Positions 54,886 to 64,000 of a DNA stretch of 64,000 bases are shown here, piece by piece. The notes beneath the pieces are model-generated. The model saw nothing but the letters and a program-made list of their open reading frames with translations, was not told the origin of the DNA and did not search any database. The translations under genes were made by a program, and so were the position numbers. How positions within the stretch are numbered: position 1 is the first letter of the stretch; every line of letters starts with the position of its first letter. The stretch comes from Catonia carolina (lineage: Eukaryota > Arthropoda > Insecta > Hemiptera > Achilidae), in assembly GCA_035578175.1 (NCBI GenBank), contig JAQMRL010000003.1:106566969-106630968 (forward strand). Reading direction: 5' to 3'.

Positions 54886-56754
54886 AAGTGATTCTTCCTA
54901 ATACAAAAGGCGATGTAGCGGTACAGAGCTAACACTGCATTCAGCCGTTTATTTAGAATCGGACTGGCTTTGCCCATGACAGCTGCCGAAAACCATCTCT
55001 TAAAACGTAGATCCAAGACCAAACCGGAAACCAGTGCACGTTGAGTTGTGCTGCTTATTGGAAGTTATTTGTGTGTACGTGTGTAAGTTTAATATTTTAC
55101 TTAGTTAATTATTCAGTATTTAATATTTTGCACTCGTATGTAGCTTATTTAATTTTTTCTACTTCTCCTGTTAATCATCGTTATCATTATCATCTCAATT
55201 ATGGCCATAGTCATCGTCAGCCTCCACTACTTCATGTTTCAAGATTTTAATGCATAGTTGAGAGTCAAGTTTAGTTTGGTTCAGAGCTTAGTCTTTTTTT
55301 TGAAATACACTACTAAGGGTGTTTCATTCTAAGAACGTTATTATTCACACTTTTATCGTCTTTGCTTCAACTTTATTTAATTACATTAAAAAATCTGATT
55401 GCAAAAGAATTGAAATTTTTTAAGAAATATGCAACGAACAGGAGTTGTGGCTCATGATTTTAGTTAATATTTAATCACCGTCTTTTGAATATCCTAAAAA
55501 ATTAAAATTATTTAAAAAACCGTTTTGTGAGTATATTGTGTATGACAGAAACTAAAAATACACATTCGCTCAAAAATACGTGAGCCATCAAAAACATGAC
55601 CAAACTACAGTTAGTTGAGGATGGATAGATGACCAAGCAAAATTGATTTTAACTTAGTTTAAAAATTCTAAAAACGATTTCTAGTTATGGATAACTAGAG
55701 TTAAATATTAAAATTAAACATTTATACTATTTTTCAGGGCTGATGAGCTCTCAACGGACGCATTGCCCCTACCCACTTCATAGCTAGCTAATGACTTGCC
55801 AATACTTGCTCTCGTAGCTGTGTTATATATTTCGTCAGCCATTTCTTTTGGTCTTTGAACAACAATTAAAACCATTTTTACAATTTGACAACGCTGGTAA
55901 ACGTTCTGATAGGTCTAAACGCGTCCAACAACAAAGCTCATCAACCGTAAAAAGCATTATAGTAGCTATTGAGCTTTAGAAATTTTTTCAGTAGTAGTCT
56001 TTAGGTTAGGAATGAACAAAATGATGTTCAATTTTTGAAAAAAAATGAACAGGATTGCGTTTTATAAGTCTTAGTTAATTTTACCTTAATGTATTTTTTT
56101 TGTTTATTTAAATTTATAAAATAAACATTAATAAATTTTACTTTGTATCACTGAGATTTTTCCTTACACGTTAACCTAATTTTTATGGAATAGAATTTTA
56201 ATCGTTTTGTAATTTTACGATAATTTTTGAGATATAATGAAATAAAGGTATAATTAGTTTTCAGAGTAACATTTATATTTTTATTTGAGTAGTCTCTTTA
56301 ACGGATTTGGTTTTATTTAAAGTTAGATTAAACAAAGCCAGTCGGCCAGAAAAAGTTTTCTTGTTTAAAAACGTAATAGGCAAATCCAGTGAACTAAAAC
56401 CAACTCTTTCTCCACTCTCAAACATTTCAAAATGAAATTGTACGTAAAGTTTATCATAAAATCAATCATCAAAAAGTTTTCTACTTCACTCTTGGATTTG
56501 AAATCTCGTTGTGATTACTAAATTAATTTTTACTTTCTTGCAATTCAGAAGTACGATATGATACTGTAATGAAAATAACTCTAACGGTGTTTTTAACAGA
56601 AATTTGCGTTTCTGGTCCTTACAAGTTAAAATCAACTGCACGAAAATAACCTTTTCCGAATCGTTAAATTTTTTTTTTTTTGCTTGTACTCAAATTTTGT
56701 AATTCTTAACAGATATTTTTCGTTAACACTTTATGCTATCAAATATTTCGAGTA
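54886..56754. other. No feature seen
   Basis: AT-rich spacer. No open frame with a motif. Confidence 0.4.
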
Positions 56755-57304
56755 CAGTAAATGCTCAATTTAACGGATTACCCTCTTAAATAAGTAAAAC
56801 GGTTTGAAAATTTAAGAAATGTTAATTTTTGTACAGAAAAATTACTAATAACAGTTTTTGATATTCTTTACTAATTATATGCACGATATATATTTTTGAA
56901 GTGTTCCCATTACTGCTATTAATGTAAACATCTGCATTTTTCCCGCCCATAAGCTCTTCCCCTAAAGTAAATTCTTCCGGAAAGGTGCAGATTTTGAAAG
57001 TTATGATAAGAATAATAAGCCGACACTGGGCTATACACCGGAGGGCAGGAGAGAACGAGGACGCCCGAGAAAGAGATGGGCAGATTTGAACGGTTTGGAA
57101 CAGGCATTGATACCTGATCCTTGAAAGGCAGAAGAAGAAGATGATGATAAGAATAAGGTCTAAAGCAAATCCAATGTTTATTTTAACATATTACAGAAAC
57201 ATACGTGACCGATTATGTTATAACTAAATGACTTTCAATTTAACGGACTTTTACAACAACGGACATAGATATCCCCCAATTAGTCCGTTAAATCGAGCAT
57301 TGAC
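56755..57304. mobile_element. pogo-like MITE with a LINE fragment inside
   Basis: The left end is TA|CAGTAAATGCTCAATTTAAC and the right end, inverted, is TA|GTCAATGCTCGATTTAACGG. The TIRs match over ~25 bp and resemble pogo/Tigger termini; a TA dinucleotide flanks both sides. A further ATTTAACGGACTTTTAC near 57,236 is a subterminal repeat. The interior has no transposase. The 128-bp LINE at 57,016-57,143 inserted later. Confidence 0.72.
57016..57143 (+). pseudogene. Very short RTE-like LINE 3' end with 13-bp TSD
   Basis: The frame reads TPEGRRERGRPRKRWADLNG, LEQALIPDP, stop, followed by a (GAA)n tail. 'RGRPRKRW' is the C-terminal motif also present in the 31.2-kb LINE (IGRPRKRW). ATGATAAGAATAA at 57,003-57,015 and 57,144-57,156 is the TSD. 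Extreme 5' truncation leaves only about 30 codons. Confidence 0.82.
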
Positions 57305-57306
57305 TA

Positions 57307-58006
57307 TTGTGTTAGACCAAAAAATATTTTTACAATTAGCTCTTTAGCTTAATAAGTTATCACGTTAAAAATTTAGAAAGAAAGAAATTTTTCCAAAAAC
57401 AACTCCAAATTTTGATTAACCTTTCTTATTTATTGGAGTCGGCAAAATTAATTGGTATGTCCAGAAAACATCTTGGACGAAATTTCTATTCGTGCAAAAA
57501 TCCGGATCTTTTCATATTCTTGTAGTTTACTGCATAGTAAAAGTCAAAGTTGAATAACTCGTTCGTGATACAGAGATATTATGCCGAGATTCCAATCGAA
57601 TCATCTTAAATATGTAATGCACCTTGGCGTGTGCCTAATGACGTATTTCACCGTGACCTGGAAATACTTCTATTACAGGAAGATTACCCAGCCGGAATAA
57701 AAAGTTCATTCATAACTTAAATGCTCATGGTAATCTGTTGGTCAGCAATTTCCTCCACAACAATAAATGGAAGATAAAGTCTAAAAGGGCCAAAATAGTG
57801 GATCTTCCTTATCGTTCCACATAAATTAAAATTTTTAGTCATTTTTTCTAAGTTATACTACGTAGCCTACGATTAAATTAAACAAAAAAAAATTGTCATC
57901 CGTAGCTCAATTAATCAACATCATCATTTTAGACTATTCATCAAACTCTTCACGAGTTAGTCAAACACTATACGTCTTCCATTCATTTATTTCAGTTTTT
58001 CTACAA
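57307..58006. other. No feature seen
   Basis: AT-rich spacer. Confidence 0.4.
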
Positions 58007-58158
58007 TGCCAATAACCGGCAGGTGTAGTGTTAAATTATTTGCACTTGATCTGCTAGTTCCAAGACTACAAAAAATAGTTCTGTTTCTTATCACATAGTT
58101 AGCCAGTTGACTGAAGCATTTAAAAACAGAAGAGGTAGTAGCGTAAAAGACACTAGTC
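58007..58158 (+). mobile_element. SINE-A copy 8, truncated at its 3' side
   Basis: It begins TGCCAATAACCGGCAGGTG and follows SINE-A through GCACTTGATCTGCTAGTTCC and AAGACACTAGTCA. It is then abruptly replaced at about 58,158 by another repeat that also occurs at 62.09 kb. Confidence 0.85.
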
Positions 58159-58331
58159 AACAGTTAGGCTATATTTCTGAAGATGTTTTATCCTGTTTCT
58201 TCGAGTAAAAATTATTTTTATCTTTTTAATAGATCACAGAACAGGATTTACAATGCAATGGTTGCAAGTCCTCTTTTTTAATTTCAAAAAATTTAAATAA
58301 AGGTTTTACAGAATTTTCGAGCTCAGATATC
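58159..58331 (+). repeat. ~172-bp repeat, copy 1 (partner at 62.09 kb)
   Basis: CAGTTAGGCTATATTTCTGA, GTTTCTTCGAGTAAAAATTA, ACAGGATTTACAATGCAA and GGTTGCAAGTCCTCTT recur at 62,092-62,262 in the same order and orientation. It has no coding content and begins exactly where SINE-A copy 8 is cut. Confidence 0.75.
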
Positions 58332-59756
58332 CCGATAATATGGATAATATGTATAATAATTTTACATTAGATCAGTGGAAATGGATTTTATTGAAAGTTC
58401 TTGGTAAAATTAGTGCAGTTCTCTTGCTGTTTATTTTATTTACTTCCACATAATAATATTTATTTGTAATTATTTGTAGAAATATTTTAGTTGCAATTTA
58501 AATGAACTTGTTTCTGTTGCAAGTGTATATTGTATTATAGCCTATTGTGTAGTGATAATGGGATATTTCAGCCGCCATTTCACGGGGTGTTGAAGGTTTA
58601 CAATGTTTTTAATGGCGTTTCGTCGCCTGTAGTCTCACTCCCGCTCTCGACCTACTCGGTGTTTTATTACACTCATCAACCTGAAGCTGAAGAAATGGCC
58701 TTATTATAATTTCATTCCTTTTTTATTTTTATTCACAAGCTTGTAGCCTAATTTGTAATACAAAACTCAATTGCTTTTTTTATAATGCTCACTAGAAAAT
58801 TACGGTATATTTTTACGTTGAAATGGGATATTTACAGTCTTATTATTTCATTTCTTTATCTACGAAAATGAGTATTACAAAATTGGTAAACTACTTTGTT
58901 CTAGTAAAACTGAACATAAATTTTAAAACACATTCTTTTATTCTGTTCTAATACAAATAATTATGGGAATTTATAAATGTTTATCTCTCACATAACTTAT
59001 TATTTTACTTTGTGTACAATAAATTTGATTTTGAAATTCAATACTGTGTAACCTCATTGTTAATTGGGAAAAATTTTTATATTTTACAAAACACTAACAT
59101 TTTATAATTATATTTTTCAATAAAAATACAATACAAAAATTTCCTAATCATAATCAAATCCTTATGAGGTTAAAAGTATAAATTATTCATTTAATTTTCT
59201 TATTCATAAATTACATCCAGTTTACATGTGAACAGTTTTACTTTATGCAGGTAACTACTGTCTAATATTATAATACCCTGAAATCAGTGTACAATTATTT
59301 TTTATTAAAATCATAAATATTAATAACGTATAAATCCATCAAAAAATAGTATCGATGGGCAAAAGAATTGTACTGTTATTTTTTTAATGATTAATTAACA
59401 ATTATTAACATTATCATGATTTTATCTATGTTTAAAATTTCAAACATAAAATATTCTCTTTTGTAATGTATTTCAATATCTGTTCAATTATAAAAGAATC
59501 GACCACTTTATTTTGTACTGTTATTCCCACAATTAGATGATAATTCTCAAAACCAAACCAACATGGTTTACTATGGCAGTGAGTTGTACACCCTTTGAGA
59601 TTTAAAATCCAACTCCATATTTTTTTACAATTCTTATTTCTTTTTCTTAGTTGCCTAGCAACGAGATTTTGTTTGTATTAAATTATTAAATTTATTAATG
59701 TAAAATAATTTTGAATATTTAATATCAACCAGCTGGCTCTATTTATATTTATATAG
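58332..59756. other. No recognised gene
   Basis: AT-rich sequence. The patch 58,575-58,705 is less AT-rich (TTCGTCGCCTGTAGTCTCAC, CCGCTCTCGACC), without a recognisable motif. Confidence 0.4.
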
Positions 59757-60684
59757 GGTGATTCAAAAAGAGCGCCGGTTTTGATATATCAAATTAAGAG
59801 ATTTATTTTATTGAAAAACTGAAAATAAATACATCAACAAGTTCATCTTTCCTTCCGATTTTATGTATGAAAAATGATGTCATGCATGTGTCCTCCTCTA
59901 CTGCGCTGGCACGCATCAACTCTGTCCATGAAATTGGATATTACTGCACGACAAGTTTCGACTTCCATTTGCCCGATAACCCGTCGAATTTCCTCCTTCA
60001 AGTCATTGATGTTTCGGGGTTTATTGGCATACACCAATGACTTCAGATGACCCCAAAGATGAAAGTCACAAGGCGTCAAGTCACACGACCTTGGTAGCCA
60101 TTGATGGTCGGAATTACGAGAAATGATGCGATCCTGGAACCGTTCACGGAGCAACAACATTGTTTCTCGTGCAGCGTGACAGGTGGCACCATCCTGCTGA
60201 AACCACAACTCGTCAATGTCCATTCCATCCAAATGACGCCACAAAAACTCCCTAATTTGCTGGGTTAACAGCCACACTGTCACGAACCAACGCAACGTTC
60301 GCTCAGTTTGGCCAGAACGACGACGTCCAGAACTTTTAAGGTCGACTGTTGAACCCGTCTCAAAAAACTTTTTCATGAGCCTGCGAACTGTTGATTCATT
60401 CGGTGCTTCATTACGTCCTAGAGTACCGCGAAGTCGCCTGACAGTAGCCGCATAACTCTCTCCACTCTGGTAAAATGTTTTGACGATTAACACTCGTTGC
60501 GCAATAGTAAACTTCTCCATGGTTAGACACAGACTGCGAGAGTACTACACTGTGAACAAGAGAAACTACAACTGAATCGTCAATCGGAATGTTCTCCAAA
60601 ATAGAAATGTGGTCAAACAATGTTGCCAACCGATAAACAAAAATTTACCAGCCGTTTAAAAACCGGCGCTCTTTTTGAATCACC
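59757..60684 (-). mobile_element. D,D41D mariner-like deletion derivative with 26-bp perfect terminal inverted repeats
   Basis: GGTGATTCAAAAAGAGCGCC plus GGTTTT at 59,757-59,782 is exactly inverted at 60,659-60,684. Between them is an internally deleted transposase frame on the minus strand. The total of 928 bp is shorter than a complete ~1.3-kb element would be. No TSD is certain. The perfect terminal repeats and the long open frame suggest that it moved recently with a transposase supplied elsewhere. Confidence 0.9.
59861..60520 (-). pseudogene. Internally deleted D,D41D transposase (219-codon open frame)
   Basis: The start MEKFTIAQRVLIVKTFYQSG at 60,520 is the natural N-terminus of the helix-turn-helix (DUF4817-type) domain, which continues NESTVRRLMKKFFETGSTVD and KSSGRRRSGQTE (to residue ~73). 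Residues ~74-85 look out of frame: the shifted frame reads NVALVRDSVAVNP, as in related proteins. After this the middle of the protein, including the first catalytic Asp, is deleted. The open frame resumes at about residue 92 with HLDGMDIDELWFQQDGATCH (second Asp) and PRSCDLTPCDFHLWGH (third Asp, 41 residues on). It ends RSRGGHMHDIIFHT. A protein could be made but would lack a complete active site; it might still bind terminal repeats. No other start is plausible. Confidence 0.85.
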
Positions 60685-61144
60685 TTTTACTTTAACAGAC
60701 CACGATATAAACACAGCCAGCTGTCAGTCATTTTTGAATCATTACAGAATATTACAAACATATTGAAATAGTAATAAAAAATTACAAATTGCCGAGACTC
60801 TAACTAAAAAATAATAAATAAAAATTTCAGAAATTTTAATTTTCTTGTCCTAAATCTTATCTCAATTGCGTAATTTTAGAATTGATACAAATTTGGCGAG
60901 GAGAATTTTGTTTTAAATCGCAAATTGTCTTAAAATTACACAAATTGTCCAGTTACTCTATTTTGTAAAACTTAAAACTTATAGTTAGGATAATACGTTC
61001 CGTGAAATTTTTTAAAATCTTTCATATAGTATAAAAATTTGAGAATATTTGGCTATTTGTCAAATGTATGTTTAGGTTTTGGATTTGTATCGAATCATAA
61101 AAACCCCCTTGTGGATATAAAAAAAATTTATTTCGGATGCAATT
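60685..61144. other. No feature seen
   Basis: AT-rich spacer. Confidence 0.4.
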
Positions 61145-61263
61145 TTCTTCTGTTCCTCGCTTCCTTCTTCTTTTTCTTCTACTCCTCCCTCCTTTTTCTT
61201 CTACTTCTTCTTCTCCTACCCTCCCCTCCCACCCACCCCTTATCCACCCCTCTCCTTCTCCAA
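61145..61263 (+). repeat. Polypyrimidine tract
   Basis: About 120 bp of almost pure C and T on the plus strand (for example CTTCTTCTTTTTCTTCTACT and CCTCCCCTCCCACCCACCC). The open frame that covers it (61,039-61,320) is compositional. Confidence 0.85.
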
Positions 61264-62091
61264 ACAGAGGTTGGCTATCATAATGGCAATTTCAACCCAG
61301 GAAACTTTTACTCAGAATAGATCTATAGGGGATTAGCTGTAGCATTCTTTTAAATTTTTCAGCTATGAGACTTGTCATCTTTCTGGATCTCTATCTTTCG
61401 ATATTTTACCATGTCTGATCACTTCGTTCGTTGGTTGAAGTTACATTTTTTTTACAAATTAAACTCTTCGTTAACAGAAATAAAAAAGATGAAAATGTTT
61501 CCAATACTTTTTGTTTCAGTAGTGTAGAAAGCAAAAATTTTAAAACGGGTGCAAGATACGTAAGCAAAAACGGAACGGTATTAAAAGTTATTCGTTTATA
61601 CGTATTTTATAAAATATTAAGAGTAAATGCTTAAATTTTGTGATAGAAATGTCAAAACTTGCCGAGCGTAACACTTACTGCGCAACGGAGTATTAAAATA
61701 GCTGTTTTAATTAATTGAAACATTAGAAAAGTTGGTGTTGTTTTACGGCATTAGATCGAATAAAGAAAACTAATAAAAACTTTTAAAATGAAAACAAAAA
61801 AGGACCAAGTTGAATGAAATGAATTTTAGAAGAAAATTATGTAAGGAGAAATAAAATGAAAAGAAGTTTAATTGGGAAAAGATGACGAGGAAAATGGGAA
61901 ATGTCATTTAATTTTGAAGACGGAGAGGGTGGGAGTGATGACAAGGAGAGGCGAGAGAGCAAGCGGTTCTCTCCATTTCTAATTAAGAATTATTTTAATC
62001 TTGGCACCATTTTTCATTACGACTACGACCAGAACCGTTTACGTTATGTGAATGGATTCATTATTCTGTTAAAATTGCTTTTGAATGCAAC
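61264..62091. other. No recognised gene
   Basis: AT-rich sequence. The open frames at 61,431-61,634 and 61,901-62,113 have no motif. A purine-rich patch lies at 61,918-61,965. Confidence 0.4.
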
Positions 62092-62262
62092 AACAGTTAG
62101 ACTATATTTCTGAAGATGTTTCATGCTGTTTCTTCGAGTAAAAATTATTTTTATTGTCTTTCTCTTAAATTAAAGAACAGGATTTACAATGCAACGGTTG
62201 CAAGTCCTCTTATTAAATTTCAAAAAATTTAAATAAAATTTTTACGGAATATTCAAGCTCGA
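62092..62262 (+). repeat. ~172-bp repeat, copy 2 (partner at 58.16 kb)
   Basis: CAGTTAGACTATATTTCTGA through GCAACGGTTGCAAGTCCTC and AATTTCAAAAAATTTAAATA matches 58,159-58,331. The similarity ends near GAGCTC / CAAGCTCGAT. Confidence 0.75.
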
Positions 62263-62554
62263 TCATATTATTTTTCTTGAAACGAATGAGTGAAAAACTG
62301 TTATGACAAAAGGAAAGCTAGCTGATTAATCCCAAAACTTTTAATAAAAAAAGTGTGTAATTACCAATTTGTTTTGTGCATCCTGTGAATGTGCTGTTAT
62401 GTGTGCTCAATGAGAAATAATTTTAAGTTTGATGGAACAGTTTATAGTAAGTTACCTTCCGGACACTTCTTAACAAGTTTATATAACTAGAAAAAGGAGG
62501 CTCCTCCAAAATGTAAGATAAGTAAATAACATATTCATATAGACTAGATAATTT

Positions 62555-62912
62555 ATGCCCTTAACAGGGAAGTGGAGTGTTAAATTATTTGCAGGGCTAA
62601 AAATTAAATTTCTGTTTTTTATCACATGATTTGCCAATTAAACGACTGTATCATTTGAGTTAAGAAGAAGTAAAGGTGTAAAATACACTGGAGTTATCTC
62701 ATTTGAAAGTAATGAATTTCATTATACAGGCAGACCTGTGGTGAGTGAAGTGAAAGTGTTATTTGCAAGGTGGAAATATGTGCTTTTCAGAAGGTCTGTT
62801 ATGCTAATAAGCATACTTTTCAACTCGGTGAGGAAGGTAATTGTATCCCTCGATTTACTTAGTAAAGCCACTAGAGGTTCAAGCCAGCCTTTCGGCTGAG
62901 GATCTAAATGAC
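62555..62912 (+). mobile_element. SINE-A copy 9, with small deletions
   Basis: It begins TGCCCTTAACAGGGAAGTGG and ends GTTCAAGCCAGCCTTTCGGC, TGAGGATCTAAATGAC. It lacks part of the segment after TTATTTGCA (the CTCGATCTG... stretch) and part of the core after GAGGAAGGTAATTGTA. No clear TSD. Confidence 0.85.
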
Positions 62913-63412
62913 AAAGTAGCCTATGAAATGTTTGATAGTTTAGTTATGCATTAACTATTAAAGTTTTGATTGATAATGCAGTAATGACATCGAGTTACAT
63001 TTAGATTTTTAGCCGGGATGGAACCTGGAAATTCAGTTAAGCTGTTTCGGATTTTGCTGATAAGCCACCATATTTTGTTAAAAGGTTTACTTTCATTCTT
63101 CAAGATTTTCCAGCGTTAAAAATCCTTAACAAATTAATATTGAACTCTAAGTTTTTTATTGTTTGGATCGGTTCGTTCCGCTTTAACTGGTTTCTATGTT
63201 TAAGATCATAAGCATGATCCCATACATTCACCCGGACATCTTATCAAGCATGGATTTTTATTACTTTTTTCATTTATCTGCCCTCACCTTCTGAACTTGC
63301 ATTAATATGCAAACTATCGTATTTAAAGCAAAAAAAAATTTGTTATTAAAAAGTGGAGCCGCTATCTAAAACAGAGCGTAGCGTACAATTTAAGTTAAGC
63401 TACAGTATCAAA
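62913..63412. other. No feature seen
   Basis: AT-rich spacer. Confidence 0.4.
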
Positions 63413-63705
63413 ACAAAAAACTTACTTTCTTTTTCACCTACAATTTTGTAATATTACCCCTAGCGTGTTTATCCTCCTACGAGACCATCTTCAGTGGGAA
63501 AAATATATACTAAAATTAACCTAATTAAAACTGTACTGTTGTTCATTTCTACAGTTGTCAATAAATACAAACCGTTGATATGTTCGTCGATGTAGATTTA
63601 ATTTAGGTTAGTTTGATCTCGTTGACTTGAGATGATCTCGTAGAAACGCGTTGGGGTAATATTTCAAAATTATTGGTGAAAAGAAAGTTACGTTTTTTTT
63701 TTTTT
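63413..63705. repeat. Inverted-repeat (foldback-like) element with ~75-80-bp arms
   Basis: The left arm ACTTTCTTTTTCACCTACAA, then TTTTGTAATATTACCCC, then CCTACGAGACCATCTTCAGT returns inverted in the right arm (ATGATCTCGTAGAAACGCG, GGGGTAATATTTCAAAATTA, TTGGTGAAAAGAAAGTTACG). The centre of about 130 bp has no ORF. An A-rich left edge and a T-run at the right edge border it. From 63,706 to the window end I see no feature. Confidence 0.7.
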
Positions 63706-64000
63706 GTTAATACCAACAGATTGAGCTACATTAGTTTGGTATGTAAGCTACATTATAATTTTATCCGCAAGATAAGAATGAGCTCGTTGTCATGGCATAT
63801 TACCAGAATACATTTTAATATTTCAAGCTGAATAAAGTAGCTAGTAGTAAAGACATTTGTGAATATCAATTAGACATAGTAAACCGTTAGAGGATTAAAT
63901 AATTCGCATTTCAAACCTATCTGATTTTATTTGTAATGAAGAACTAAATAGAGTAACATTGCCATTATGTTTGAATAGTCGGTCACAAAAAGTGAATTGA

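Noticed and set aside
61039..61320. 93-codon open frame rich in Leu, Phe, Ser and Pro
   Set aside because: It is produced by the polypyrimidine tract; composition alone explains it.
1..64000. Search for CRISPR arrays, prokaryotic operons, rRNA, telomeric TTAGG arrays, LTR retrotransposons and integrated viral genes
   Set aside because: None was seen. The evenly spaced repeats found are transposon-derived tandem units, and all reverse transcriptase remnants are of non-LTR type.

Overview
The window reads as AT-rich intergenic DNA from a large, repeat-laden insect (or other arthropod) genome. The evidence is the set of insect-type non-LTR retrotransposons, D,D34D and D,D41D mariner-like elements, a pogo-like and a PIF/Harbinger-like DNA transposon, a Helitron helicase relic and several SINE families. 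There are no operons, no bacterial signals, no rRNA, no functional tRNA gene and no CRISPR array. I could not recognise a single host exon. All coding sequence I can support belongs to transposable elements, nearly all of it broken.

Layout. 1-9 kb: Jockey-type LINE 3' ends, an RTE-like LINE 3' end, three copies of a ~393-bp SINE (called SINE-A here) and one tRNA-headed SINE (SINE-B). 9.5-15 kb: a LINE 3' end with an 11-bp target-site duplication (TSD), a relic repeat ('element E') split by a 407-bp foldback MITE, and a Helitron helicase relic. 16-25 kb: a terminal-inverted-repeat element carrying ~131-bp tandem units, SINE-A and SINE-B copies, a duplicated ~340-bp repeat, a LINE remnant and a broken mariner with a D,D34D core. 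25-36 kb: several LINE 3' ends and the best-preserved element of the window, a 3.2-kb RTE/BovB-like LINE at 31,216-34,432 (minus strand) with TSD, endonuclease and reverse transcriptase. 37-48 kb: a second element E, a short Jockey-type LINE with TSD, and SINE-D copies. 49-50 kb: a 943-bp near-perfect palindrome built from the 3' half of a D,D41D transposon. 51-64 kb: the second tandem-unit element with a SINE-A inside it, a Harbinger-like deletion derivative, a pogo-like MITE with a 128-bp LINE inside it, an internally deleted D,D41D element with 26-bp perfect terminal repeats, and a small inverted-repeat element.

How the parts relate. LINEs provide the machinery (endonuclease plus reverse transcriptase) that would have mobilised the SINEs. 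SINE-A copies carry 10-11-bp TSDs and an (AAC)n-type tail; SINE-B copies share an A-rich 3' tail module. The DNA transposons are mostly non-autonomous (deleted, foldback or MITE-like) and would have depended on transposases encoded elsewhere. Several insertions are nested (foldback MITE in element E, SINE-A in the tandem-unit element, LINE in the pogo-like MITE, SINE-A against a SINE-B tail), which gives relative ages. Nothing here is a demonstrably new molecular system; the strongest leads are the D,D41D hairpin and the SINE-A family. SINE and element names (A-D, E) are local labels for this report, not database names.
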